In this document: positions 17,086-25,165 of the stretch, in pieces
How positions within the stretch are numbered: the first letter of the stretch is position 1
Layout: every line of letters begins with the position of its first letter
From: Agrobacterium tumefaciens
GTDB taxonomy: Bacteria; Pseudomonadota; Alphaproteobacteria; Rhizobiales; Rhizobiaceae
Assembly: GCF_017726655.1 (NCBI RefSeq)
Contig: NZ_CP072309.1
Span: 1,043,501-1,107,500 of the forward strand
Direction: 5' to 3'
DNA: 64,000 nucleotides
The notes under the pieces: model-generated
Seen by the model: only the letters and a program-made list of their open reading frames with translations
Told to the model about the DNA's origin: nothing
Databases searched by the model: none
Position numbers and translations under genes: made by a program

Positions 17086-17583
17086 ATGGAAAAAAACAAA
17101 GCGCCCAATCCGGTTATCTCCAAGGTTGAGGAGAAAACCACTGATTCTGCGATCGCCGTTGCAGGCCATCCGCTGCATGCGATGACCGTCCACTTTCCGA
17201 TAGCCCTCGTGATCACCACGCTCGCCTGCGATCTCCTCTTCTGGTGGTCGGCGGATACATTCTGGGTTCGCGCCGGTATCTGGGCATCGGGCGGCGCCTT
17301 TTTCAGCGGCGTGGTTGCCGGCGTCATCGGCACGGCCGAACTGCTTCTGGTGTCCGGAATTCGCGCGAGGGTCGCAAGCTGGGCACACGGCGTCGCCGCA
17401 ATAGCGCTCATTTCCGTTGCAGGAGCCAATTGGGGCGGAAGGACATTCGGTATGATCGACATTCTGCCGCACGGGCTTGGCTTGTCCCTTCTTGCGTCGG
17501 GCCTCACGGCGCTTGCCGGCTGGCACGGGGGAAAACTGATTTTCGATCACGGCATCGGCCTCATGGTGTCTCCCAAGGAATGA
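17086..17583 (+). CDS. DUF2231-type membrane protein
   Basis: The 165-residue protein has a cytoplasmic N-terminus and then GHPLHAMTVHFPIALVITTL, the signature of the DUF2231 family, followed by three more hydrophobic segments. The histidines in HPLHAMTVH could bind a heme or metal, but no function is established. ATG 17086 follows GAAAGAGGA by ten bases. It is divergent from the oxidase subunit II gene and its 3' end overlaps the CopD-like gene by 23 bases on the other strand. DUF2231 genes are often near respiratory oxidases, so a role in oxidase maturation is possible. Confidence 0.85.
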   Translation: MEKNKAPNPVISKVEEKTTDSAIAVAGHPLHAMTVHFPIALVITTLACDLLFWWSADTFWVRAGIWASGGAFFSGVVAGVIGTAELLLVSGIRARVASWAHGVAAIALISVAGANWGGRTFGMIDILPHGLGLSLLASGLTALAGWHGGKLIFDHGIGLMVSPKE

Positions 17584-18061
17584 GAGGATCGAGGATGCGT
17601 TTGAGCGCACCTGGCTCATGGAACCACTCGGGCAACAGCGCGGGTATTTCCGGTTTTGCAAGCGCCAGATAAACGATGCCGATGGCCAGGATGCTGCTGA
17701 CTGCCGTAACGACAACGAACCGCCACGCCGGATAAACCTCACCCTCATTGAAGAGGCGGATGATCACGAGACCCGTGAGAACGTGGAGAAGGACGAGGAG
17801 CGCAACAAGCACCAGCTTTGCGCTGAACCAGGAAAGATATGTCGATTGGAGAAAGATCAGCGTCGTTCCGGACGCAACGGCGATAAAAGCTGCTGGTGAC
17901 AGAACCTTGACGTAGGAAAACCGCACGATCTTTTGCAAGCGAAAACGATCTTCAGCTGTTTGGACATGGGCCCGCTGCACATAAAGGCTGGGGAGGCTGA
18001 CGAGCCCCGCAACCCAGATCGAAATCGCTAAAAAGTGGAGAAATTTTACGAGCGCAATCAT
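17561..18061 (-). CDS. CopD/HemJ-like four-helix membrane protein
   Basis: The 166-residue protein begins MIALVKFLHFLAISIWVAGL, a pattern shared by CopD-domain and HemJ-like proteins, in which the histidine and neighbouring residues are thought to bind copper or heme. Four membrane segments are visible. I chose ATG 18061 because it overlaps the CtaG stop by four bases (ATGA); the frame continues upstream inside the CtaG gene but without family similarity. The pairing with CtaG suggests copper or heme supply to the nearby oxidase. Which of the two families it belongs to cannot be settled by eye. Confidence 0.85.
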   Translation of the reverse strand: MIALVKFLHFLAISIWVAGLVSLPSLYVQRAHVQTAEDRFRLQKIVRFSYVKVLSPAAFIAVASGTTLIFLQSTYLSWFSAKLVLVALLVLLHVLTGLVIIRLFNEGEVYPAWRFVVVTAVSSILAIGIVYLALAKPEIPALLPEWFHEPGALKRILDPLIPWETP

Positions 18062-18807
18062 TCCGCCTCCGACCACGCTTTCACCCGCAGCATGTGGTGA
18101 ATGGAGGAGAGAGCGAGGATGAGATATGGAAGCAGTCCCAATGTCCACATGATGAGGCCAGATAATTGCTGATCCTCGAGCGGTGTCATTCCGTAGGATT
18201 GTGTGGTCAGGAAATGCTCTGAAAATAGTGGATAAGGCGCAAAGGTAAGGATCGCGGCGAGGAAACCCATCTGCGCCATTGTCGCAAGTGCAAGCGAAAT
18301 GCGCATTACGGGACCGGCACCAAATAGCATCGTCCACCACAGCCATATGGCGGCTAACAGCAGGGTAAGCTGCATGCTCCAATAGGCAAGCGTGCCCGAA
18401 AGCGCGAAGGTATATCCCGGCGGGAGGTGCCACGCCCAGTACGCGATCGTGTGGGCAAGAAACGCCAGCTCAGGAAAACGCGAAAACCAGCTCGGAACAA
18501 GGGTTAGACGCCCTTCGAGACTCATAGCCAGCAGCGGTGCAACGACCGCGATCAACAGAAAATGGTGGAAGACCCGCGCTGAGAAGAGAGCGGTCGTGAG
18601 GGCGCAGAGCGGGGACACAAATGCGATTACAACCAGAAAGATGACAGCCGCGCGAGAAAAGAACGGTGTTTGTCGAGCCCGTGGCGCAAACAGCCAAAAG
18701 GCACCCAGGGTTATCGTTGCGATCAGAACCGGATCAAGATTCCACGCATAGATCAGACTGGAAAAATCAGGTGCTGGTCCGCAATACGGATCCGACGTCT
18801 CGGTCAA
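18058..18807 (-). CDS. ctaG: Cytochrome c oxidase assembly protein, caa3_CtaG family
   Basis: The 249-residue protein has about six to seven membrane helices and recognisable CtaG features: DPVLIATITLGAFWLF near residue 24, HHFLLIAVVAPLLAMSL near residue 76, PELAFLAHTIAYWAWHLPPG near residue 111, and the C-terminal DQQLSGLIMWTLGLLPYLI. The Caa3_CtaG family is needed for making active caa3-type oxidases, probably by delivering copper to CuB, and differs from the CtaG/Cox11 copper chaperone. It is the upstream partner of the CopD-like gene and lies on the same strand as the oxidase genes, separated from them by the divergent DUF2231 gene. Confidence 0.9.
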   Translation of the reverse strand: MTETSDPYCGPAPDFSSLIYAWNLDPVLIATITLGAFWLFAPRARQTPFFSRAAVIFLVVIAFVSPLCALTTALFSARVFHHFLLIAVVAPLLAMSLEGRLTLVPSWFSRFPELAFLAHTIAYWAWHLPPGYTFALSGTLAYWSMQLTLLLAAIWLWWTMLFGAGPVMRISLALATMAQMGFLAAILTFAPYPLFSEHFLTTQSYGMTPLEDQQLSGLIMWTLGLLPYLILALSSIHHMLRVKAWSEAE

Positions 18808-18974
18808 TGCGCTGGGCCCCCTGTTGCAATACCCTCAGGCAGCTAACTCTGTTTGCGACCATGCGTTCCGGCGGATAATCCCCCTCGGGACAACAATGCG
18901 TGATCGCCAATGTGAAGGAACGATAGGGCACGCCCGCGGTTCACCTCCAGCCGGGACCCGAAGGAGGATAAGTC

Positions 18975-19232
18975 ATGCCCGTCGTTACTGGACTTTTTGA
19001 ACACGAAGAAGGCGCAAGACGCGCAATTCAATATCTGGAGGCAATCGGCGTAGATCGCCGCATCATCAAGGTCGAAACATACGATCACAGGGCCGCAAAA
19101 AATGCTGGCCACACGCCCGAAAAGGGCGAGAAAGGCGGCATCGACCACGGCAAGATCGTTCGCGCCGACGTTTCCGAAAAGCATCTGGCAAAAGCATCAG
19201 AAGCTTTTATCAATCTGGCTCGAAGAAGATGA
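18975..19232 (+). CDS. Small hypothetical protein
   Basis: This 85-residue protein starts at ATG 18975 behind a strong ribosome site (GAAGGAGGATAAGTC). Its first part, MPVVTGLFEHEEGARRAIQY, looks like the start of general stress 17M-type domains, which begin with a short strand followed by a helix that runs through the first glutamates. The rest is rich in lysine, glutamate and histidine (AKNAGHTPEKGEKGGIDHGK) and probably disordered before a final helix. It has no signal peptide. I recognise no defined family. It stands alone between the CtaG gene and the SDR gene. Confidence 0.7.
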   Translation: MPVVTGLFEHEEGARRAIQYLEAIGVDRRIIKVETYDHRAAKNAGHTPEKGEKGGIDHGKIVRADVSEKHLAKASEAFINLARRR

Positions 19233-19412
19233 CGCTCGCTGCGCGGGTTTGAGGATTCGATCGCAGAAATGAATCCCAAGACCGTTGTAAGAGATGGAGG
19301 GAACGTCAGATCGAACATCGCAAGCGTTGCGTGGCACGCCCCGCAACGATACTGTGGGCGCTTCCTCCGACCGCCATTTGGACGCAAAGATCGCGTTGAT
19401 CGTTGGCGTTAA

Positions 19413-19440
19413 CGATGGATATTGGTCCGCATATCCATCG
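19413..19440 (-). terminator. Hairpin terminator downstream of the SDR/ABC operon
   Basis: CGATGGATAT (19413-19422) and ATATCCATCG (19431-19440) form a perfect 10-bp stem with an 8-base loop. It lies 31 bases beyond the stop codon of the SDR gene. The flank on the plus side is AT-rich (CTTTATTAA), and the minus-strand flank is only weakly T-rich, so it may act in either direction. Confidence 0.6.
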
Positions 19441-19471
19441 CTTTATTAACCGTCACGCGATAGCGAAATCC

Positions 19472-20260
19472 TTACCAGCAGCAGAATCCGCCATCCACCA
19501 GCAAATCCACGCCGGTAACGAAGCTCGCCGCATCTGACAGGAGAAAGATTGCCGGGCCGACCATCTCATCTACCCCTGCCATGCGCTGCATCGGCGTCTG
19601 CTCTTCGAAAAGCTTGGTCTGGTGTACCATTTCGGGCCGCGTGTTCATCGGCGTCGCCGTGTAACCCGGCGAGATGGTGTTGACGCGGATGCCCCGCCCT
19701 ACCCATTCCATCGCCATGGACTTCGACATGTGGATGACGCCAGCCTTGGAGGCGTTGTAGTGGCACTGCATCAGGCCCCTATTGACGATGACGCCGGACA
19801 TAGACGCGATGTTGACGATCGCACCACGGCCGTTCTTCAGCATGGCGTTGGCTTCGGCCTGGCAGGAGAGGAAGACTCCTTTTAGGTTGATGTCCATCAT
19901 CGTCTGGAACTGACTTTCTTCCATCTCCTCGGCCGGGTTGGCATTGGCGATGCCAGCCGCGTTGACGGCAAGCGACAGCGCCCCGAGCTCAGCCTCCGTG
20001 CGGGCAACCGCATCCGTCAGCGCCTGCTTGCTGGTAACGTCGGCAGCGATCTGAATCGACTTGCGACCGGCTTTGGCGATGAAATCGGCCGTCTGCGCCA
20101 GACCGTCATCGGTGCGGCGGTCGAGCAGCGCGACATTGGCGCCCGACTGCGCAAGACCCATGGCGATCCGCTGGCCGATGCCGGAGCCGGCGCCGGTGAC
20201 GAGGGCCACCTGGCCGGAAAGATCGAACAGCTTCGGTGCATTAAGGGTGATGGTGGACAT
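19472..20260 (-). CDS. Short-chain dehydrogenase, polyol dehydrogenase type
   Basis: The 262-residue protein has the SDR cofactor motif GAGSGIGQRIA near residue 22, the NAAGIA strand, a catalytic serine in NIASMSGV, and the YNASK catalytic Tyr-Lys pair near residue 167. The C-terminus VDGGFCCW resembles the ends of D-arabinitol/sorbitol/threitol dehydrogenases, which favours oxidation of a sugar alcohol to a ketose with NAD. It is the last gene of the minus-strand ABC transporter operon, 14 bases after the ATPase stop, so the transported compound is probably its substrate. Which polyol cannot be told. Confidence 0.9.
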   Translation of the reverse strand: MSTITLNAPKLFDLSGQVALVTGAGSGIGQRIAMGLAQSGANVALLDRRTDDGLAQTADFIAKAGRKSIQIAADVTSKQALTDAVARTEAELGALSLAVNAAGIANANPAEEMEESQFQTMMDINLKGVFLSCQAEANAMLKNGRGAIVNIASMSGVIVNRGLMQCHYNASKAGVIHMSKSMAMEWVGRGIRVNTISPGYTATPMNTRPEMVHQTKLFEEQTPMQRMAGVDEMVGPAIFLLSDAASFVTGVDLLVDGGFCCW

Positions 20261-20274
20261 CTTTATTTCCTTCT

Positions 20275-21753
20275 TCAGATGGTCGCCAGTTCCATGACCG
20301 AGACGTCGTTTGCCTCGTCGCGGTCGAGGATACCGGCCTGGTTTCCCTGCGCGAGCACGAGGATGCGGTTCGATACGCCCAGCACTTCCTCGAGATCGGA
20401 ACTGACGACGATGACGGCGACGCCGCTTTTCGCCAGACCGACGATGATATCGTAAATGCCCGCGCGTGCGCCGACATCAATTCCGCGCGTCGGTTCGTCC
20501 AGCACAACAACGCGGGGATTGCGGGCAAGCCATTTGGCAATAACCACTTTCTGCTGATTGCCGCCCGAAAGATCCGAGGCCGGCTGTTCGCTGCGCCCCT
20601 TCACGCCGAACTTGGCGATGGCCTCCTTTGTGAAGGCCCGCTTGACGCGCGGCGTGATCCAGCCGGTGCCGACACGGTCGAGATTGGCATAGATGAGGTT
20701 TTCACCGATCTCGTGCTCCACCACCAGACCCTGCAATTTGCGGTCTTCCGGCACCATGACGATACCCTTGGCAATGGCGTCTGCCGGGCTTTTCAGCGCC
20801 AGCACCCTGCCGTCCAAGAGAATCTCGCCCGCACTGGTCGGATCGGCGCCGGAAATGGCGCGCACCAGCTCGGTGCGACCGGCACCGATCAGACCGGCGA
20901 TACCAAGGATTTCGCCGGCGCGAACGCCGAAACTGATGTCGCGGAAGGCGTTGGTCGCGCCGGTCAGCCCCTTGACCTCCAGCACCACCTTGTCCTGCGG
21001 TTCCGGCAACGCCGGGAACAGGCGCTCCAGCGAGCGGCCGACCATGCTTTCGACGATGGTGCGCACCGGCGTCGCGCTATCGGCAAACTCATGCACCCGC
21101 TCGCCATCGCGTAAAACGACGATGCGGTCGGTGATCTGTTTGATCTCTTCCATGCGATGGGAAATATAGATGATGCCCACACCCTCGGCGCGCAGCTTGC
21201 GCACCTGCTCGAACAGCGCCTGCGTTTCGGCGCCGCCAAGTGCCGCCGTCGGCTCGTCGAGGATCAGAAGTTTGGCGTCCAGCGCCAGCGCCTTGGCGAT
21301 CTCGATCAGCTGCTGATTGGCGGTCGAAAGACCCGCCACCTTGCGGGTTGCGGGAATGTGGAGGTTGAGGCGCGCCAGTTGCTGTTGGGCTCTGCGCACC
21401 ATTTCAGCCCGGTCAACGATGCCGTTCTTCATCGGCCAGCGGCCGATGAACACATTCTCGGCTATGGAAAGCTCGGGAAGAAGCTTCAGCTCCTGGTGGA
21501 TCAGAACGACGCCCTTGTCGATCGCCGCACGCGGCGACGACGGCGCATAGGGTTCACCGAGCCATGTCATCGTGCCCTCGGACGGTTCGCGCGAACCGGC
21601 GATAATGCCCGAAAGCGTCGACTTACCGGCACCGTTTTCACCCAGCAGGGCGACCACTTCGCCGGAATAAACGTCGAGATCGACGTTTTTCAGGACCTCG
21701 AGCGGACCGTAACGTTTGCTGATGCCACGGAGCGAAAGAACCGGCTCGCGCAT
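20275..21753 (-). CDS. Sugar ABC transporter ATPase, RbsA type (two nucleotide-binding domains)
   Basis: The 492-residue protein starts at ATG 21753 behind GGGAGG. The first domain has Walker A GENGAGKST near residue 40 and a degenerate signature LSTANQQLIEIAKAL with LLILDEPTAAL; the second has LIGAGRTELVRAISG in place of Walker A, then the signature LSGGNQQKVVIAKWL and VVVLDEPTRGID. This double-domain layout and the weakened second Walker A are typical of RbsA/MglA/XylG proteins. It powers import of a monosaccharide or polyol together with the permease and binding protein encoded upstream in the same operon. Confidence 0.95.
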   Translation of the reverse strand: MREPVLSLRGISKRYGPLEVLKNVDLDVYSGEVVALLGENGAGKSTLSGIIAGSREPSEGTMTWLGEPYAPSSPRAAIDKGVVLIHQELKLLPELSIAENVFIGRWPMKNGIVDRAEMVRRAQQQLARLNLHIPATRKVAGLSTANQQLIEIAKALALDAKLLILDEPTAALGGAETQALFEQVRKLRAEGVGIIYISHRMEEIKQITDRIVVLRDGERVHEFADSATPVRTIVESMVGRSLERLFPALPEPQDKVVLEVKGLTGATNAFRDISFGVRAGEILGIAGLIGAGRTELVRAISGADPTSAGEILLDGRVLALKSPADAIAKGIVMVPEDRKLQGLVVEHEIGENLIYANLDRVGTGWITPRVKRAFTKEAIAKFGVKGRSEQPASDLSGGNQQKVVIAKWLARNPRVVVLDEPTRGIDVGARAGIYDIIVGLAKSGVAVIVVSSDLEEVLGVSNRILVLAQGNQAGILDRDEANDVSVMELATI

Positions 21754-21871
21754 GACGGGACCTCCCAGGAGACGATCGCGGCGAAGATACACCGCAACCT
21801 TGTGTCCAAATTGCATAAAGACAAACCAATGAGAGCCCCGCGCCTCCCATCGGACGCGCGGGGCGGATGCG

Positions 21872-22801
21872 TCAGGGATGGTTGGCGATGAAGCCTTCGA
21901 CATTTTCCTTGGTGGTCAGCGTCGCATCGGAAAGCTGCACAGCCGGAACCTTTTCGCCGCCGACGATCTTGACAGCCATCTCCACAGCGGTGCGGCCCAT
22001 CTTTTGGGTCTGCTGCGTCGCAGTCACGTCGAAGACGCCGTTCTTCAGCGCCTCAAGCGCCGCCGTATCGCCATCGAAGCCGCCAACGACGATCTGCTGC
22101 GAGGGATTGGCGACCTTGATCGCCTGCGCCGCGCCAAGCGCCAGACCGTCGGCCTGTGCAAAGACGATGGAAACATCCGGATTGGCCTGCAGCATGTTCT
22201 GCATGATCTGGAAGCCTTCATCCTGGCTCCACATGTTGGACCACTGTTCGGCAACGATCTTCACGCCGGAATTGGCCTTCACCGATTCCATGCAGCCCTT
22301 GGTACGATCGACTTCCGGCGTCGTGCCCTTCTGGCCGTGGATGATGACCATCTTGCCCGAGCCGCCTGCCTGCTTGATGATGTAATCGCAAACCGCCTTG
22401 GCGGAAGCGACGGAATCGGTGGCAAGGAACGTATCGCCCGGCGCGCCATCGGCATTGCGGTCGATGTTGATGACCGGCACGCCGGCGGCCTTGGCAAGCT
22501 TCACCGGAACAGTCGCGGCGGCGGCACCCGCAGGGATGTAGATCAGTGCATCGATGTTCTGTGTCAACAGATCCTGGATCTGGTTGACCTGCGTCGGGCC
22601 GTCACCCTTGGCGTCGACGGTCACGACTGCAATGCCGCGCGTCTTGGCTTCGGCTTCGACGGCCTGCTTGATCTGGTTGAAGAAGTTCGCCTGCAGATTG
22701 GCGACGGCAAGACCGATCTTCTTGACTTCAGCGGCGTTGGCCTGGCCGAGCGACATGGCGAGAAGGGCGGCGGATGTGAGCAGAATGCGTGAAAATTTCA
22801 T
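21872..22801 (-). CDS. Sugar ABC transporter periplasmic binding protein, RbsB type
   Basis: The 309-residue protein starts at ATG 22801 behind GGAGGAATAATC. It has a Sec signal (MKFSRILLTSAALLAMSLGQ, cleavage near residue 24) and a two-lobed RbsB-like body: KKIGLAVANLQANFFNQIKQ at the start of the mature part, then PVINIDRNADG, FAQADGLALGAAQAI and VVGGFDGDTAA. These proteins bind pentoses, hexoses or polyols in the periplasm. The gene lies between the permease and ATPase genes of one minus-strand operon. Confidence 0.95.
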   Translation of the reverse strand: MKFSRILLTSAALLAMSLGQANAAEVKKIGLAVANLQANFFNQIKQAVEAEAKTRGIAVVTVDAKGDGPTQVNQIQDLLTQNIDALIYIPAGAAAATVPVKLAKAAGVPVINIDRNADGAPGDTFLATDSVASAKAVCDYIIKQAGGSGKMVIIHGQKGTTPEVDRTKGCMESVKANSGVKIVAEQWSNMWSQDEGFQIMQNMLQANPDVSIVFAQADGLALGAAQAIKVANPSQQIVVGGFDGDTAALEALKNGVFDVTATQQTQKMGRTAVEMAVKIVGGEKVPAVQLSDATLTTKENVEGFIANHP

Positions 22802-22933
22802 GATTATTCCTCCATTTGTTGATTGTTGACCTTCGGGCAGATCGAACCTCCTCCCCTCGGGCCGTTTTTCACGCCTCCCTTGCCGGGAGGGTCGTTTATT
22901 GCGCGGACGGCCCAGCGCCATCCGCAGGCAAAT

Positions 22934-23914
22934 TCAGCTTCTGCGGCGGCGCAATGTTTCAGCGCCCACGGCCAGCACGATGACCACGCCGATGATGACC
23001 TGCTGCAAAAAGGGAGAGACGTTGAGCAGGTTGAGGCCGTTGCGCAGCACGCCGATGATCAGCACGCCGATCAGCGTTCCGCCGATGCCGCCTGCACCGC
23101 CCGAGAGTGAGGTTCCACCGATGACCACGGCAGCAATCGTATCCAGCTCGTAACCGAAGCCGCTCGAGGGCTGAACCGAGTCGAGGCGCGCCGCAAGAAC
23201 GATGCCGGCGAGACCGGCAAGAACCGCGCAGGCGACATAAACACAGATCGTCACCAGCGGCACGTTGATACCGGCAAGACGGGCCACTTCCGGATTACCG
23301 CCAACCGCATAGACGGTCCGGCCTTCGGAGCGGAAACGCAGGAACAGCCAGGAGACGAGAACGACCACCAGCATCAACAGCACGGTCGCTGTCAGCACGC
23401 CGAAATGGCGGTCGATTGCCAGCATCATAAACCAGTCGGGGAAGCCGACGATCTGTTGACCATCGGTGATCATGTTAGCGAGACCGCGCGCCACCGACAT
23501 CATTGCCAGCGTGGCGATGAAGGCGGGGACACGGAAGGCGGTGACGAGAATTCCCACAACAAGGCCGCAGGCGGCAGAGGCAATCAACGCCAGGACGATG
23601 GCCATGCCCATCGGCATGCCCGCGACATTGGCCGTCCAGCCCATAATCATCATCGACAGCGCCAAAACCGAGCCGACAGACAGATCGATGCCGCCAAGCA
23701 GGATCACGAAGGTCATGCCGACGGCCATGATGCCGAGAACGGTGATCTGGTCGAGAATGTTGAGACCGTTTCGAAGCGAAAGAAAGTTTTCGCTGGCAAA
23801 GGTCAGAAACACGCAAAGCAGCAGCAGGCCCAAAAGAGGGCCCGTCGCTCCGCTCAACCAGGCAAGCGGGCTCCTAGTGTGCGTGACCCCCTCATTGCGT
23901 TCAATCGCGGACAT
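22934..23914 (-). CDS. Sugar ABC transporter permease, RbsC type
   Basis: The 326-residue protein starts at ATG 23914 behind GGGAGGAGCC. It has eight to ten hydrophobic segments and the family landmarks LGGIDLSVGSVLALSMMIMG near residue 75 and a GGTSLSGGAGGIGGTLIGVL loop near residue 268. It is the first gene of the minus-strand operon permease, binding protein, ATPase, SDR, and is divergent from the transketolase genes. The pathway substrate probably enters through it. Confidence 0.95.
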   Translation of the reverse strand: MSAIERNEGVTHTRSPLAWLSGATGPLLGLLLLCVFLTFASENFLSLRNGLNILDQITVLGIMAVGMTFVILLGGIDLSVGSVLALSMMIMGWTANVAGMPMGMAIVLALIASAACGLVVGILVTAFRVPAFIATLAMMSVARGLANMITDGQQIVGFPDWFMMLAIDRHFGVLTATVLLMLVVVLVSWLFLRFRSEGRTVYAVGGNPEVARLAGINVPLVTICVYVACAVLAGLAGIVLAARLDSVQPSSGFGYELDTIAAVVIGGTSLSGGAGGIGGTLIGVLIIGVLRNGLNLLNVSPFLQQVIIGVVIVLAVGAETLRRRRS

Positions 23915-23955
23915 GGCTCCTCCCGGTGACTGTCTTGCATTTTTTAAACCGATTA

Positions 23956-23967
23956 GAATAATTATTC
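23956..23967. promoter_or_regulatory. AT-rich palindrome, possible SorC-regulator operator
   Basis: GAATAATTATTC is a perfect 12-bp palindrome 42 bases upstream of the permease gene. It sits where a regulator of the divergent module would act, and the SorC-type regulator encoded at 27733 is the obvious candidate. This is inferred from position and symmetry. Confidence 0.4.
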
Positions 23968-24076
23968 ATCATCGGTGAAACATGCATAAGCCAGTTTCGA
24001 GAAGCTTGTCAATAGGGCGTTAATGACGAGGCCTACCGTGAACAAGGACAGGAGACTTTCAATCTGCCGCCTCTCT

Positions 24077-24193
24077 CCTCATTCCTGTGCTCGTCACAGG
24101 AATCGCGTCGACGCGCGTCTGCACGGCGCGAAGAGCCCCTTCAGCCCAAGGACTTGGGCTGACCGGATTCCTGCGACAAGCACAGGAATGAGG
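24077..24193. repeat. Palindromic intergenic repeat element of about 117 bp
   Basis: CCTCATTCCTGTGCTCGTCA (24077-24096, continuing to 24103) is repeated in reverse complement at 24167-24193 with two mismatches in 27 bases. Inside it CAGCCCAAG (24142-24150) and CTTGGGCTG (24153-24161) form a second hairpin. From memory, elements with arms like ATTCCTGTGCTTGTCGCAGG are scattered in intergenic DNA of Agrobacterium and Rhizobium. The rest of the interval 23915-24355 is the control region between the divergent operons. Confidence 0.85.
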
Positions 24194-24280
24194 GCTACGG
24201 AGATGCTCTTCACCGTGAAAGCGAATGTAGCGGCAGAAATAACCAGCACGTTTTGAAACAAGAGAATCCACAATTCCGGC

Positions 24281-24311
24281 TTGACAGAAACGCTATCTCT
24301 GCAATTATATA
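24281..24311 (+). promoter_or_regulatory. Probable promoter of the transketolase operon
   Basis: TTGACA (24281-24286) is a perfect -35 box. The AT-rich segment ATTATATAA begins 17 bases later and offers several possible -10 boxes, of which TATATA at 24306 has a 19-base spacer. Two copies of TATAAATA follow immediately (near 24308 and 24322) and may be regulator sites. The transketolase start is 45 bases further on. Confidence 0.5.
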
Positions 24312-24355
24312 AATAGCTGTATAAATATTCACACGCATGTTTTGAAGAGGATTCC

Positions 24356-25165
24356 ATGCAGTCCCAGGAGCTAGAGCGCATTGCGCGCCAGATTCGCCTT
24401 CGCGACGTACAGGCTGTTTTCGAAGCGGGTGCGGGCCATGTCGGCGGTGAAATGTCCGCTATCGACATCATGACGGCCCTTTATTTCCGAGTCCTGCGCA
24501 TCTGGCCGGATGATCCGAAGAACCCTGCCCGCGACCGTTTCGTGCTTTCCAAGGGCCATACGGCCTGCGCGCTTTATGTGACGCTCGCCAAGCGCGGCTT
24601 CATCCCGGAAGAGGAAATCTCGACTTTCCTGCAGCCGAATTCGCGCCTTAACGGCCATCCGAACTGTAACAAGGTGCCGGGTGTGGAAACAAATACCGGC
24701 CCGCTCGGTCACGGACTGCCTGTTGCCGTCGGCATGGCCAAGGCGGCCAAGCTTTCCGGCGCGGATTACCATACCTATGTCATGACGGGCGACGGCGAGA
24801 TGCAGGAAGGCTCCAACTGGGAGGCCATCATGTCGGCTGCGCAATTCGGCCTCAACAATCTGACGCTGATCGTCGATCACAACCGCTTCCAGCAGGGTGC
24901 GGCTCTTTCGGAAACCAACGATATCGCGCCGCTTCGCCCGAAGCTCGAGGCTTTCGGCTGGGAAGTCAGCGAAATCAATGGCAACGCCATGGCGGAAGTC
25001 GTGCCGGCGCTGGAACATCGCGGCGACCGCCCGCATTGCATCGTCGCCCACACCAACAAGGGTCACGGCATTTCCTTCATGCAGGACCGCGTCGACTGGC
25101 ACCACAAGGTTCCGAGCAGGGACCAATATGAAATCGCCGTCAAAGAACTTTCGGAGACATTGTAA
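24356..25165 (+). CDS. Transketolase N-terminal subunit
   Basis: The 269-residue protein is the thiamine-diphosphate-binding half of transketolase. It contains GHVGGEMSAIDIMTALYFRV near residue 28, the cofactor histidines in SKGHTACALY and GPLGHGLPVAVGMAKAA, and GDGEMQEGSNWEAI followed by NNLTLIVDHN, which is the metal- and TPP-binding motif. It ends where the next gene begins (1-base overlap, TAATG), so the two halves are co-translated subunits of one enzyme. Split transketolases next to sugar kinases are known from apulose-4-phosphate (AptA/AptB) pathways. Here an exact substrate is inferred, not shown. Confidence 0.92.
   Translation: MQSQELERIARQIRLRDVQAVFEAGAGHVGGEMSAIDIMTALYFRVLRIWPDDPKNPARDRFVLSKGHTACALYVTLAKRGFIPEEEISTFLQPNSRLNGHPNCNKVPGVETNTGPLGHGLPVAVGMAKAAKLSGADYHTYVMTGDGEMQEGSNWEAIMSAAQFGLNNLTLIVDHNRFQQGAALSETNDIAPLRPKLEAFGWEVSEINGNAMAEVVPALEHRGDRPHCIVAHTNKGHGISFMQDRVDWHHKVPSRDQYEIAVKELSETL

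Noticed and set aside
17047..17748. Upstream extension of the oxidase subunit II frame
   Set aside because: It runs antisense through the DUF2231 gene, is rich in residues typical of shadow frames and shows no similarity to known subunit II proteins.
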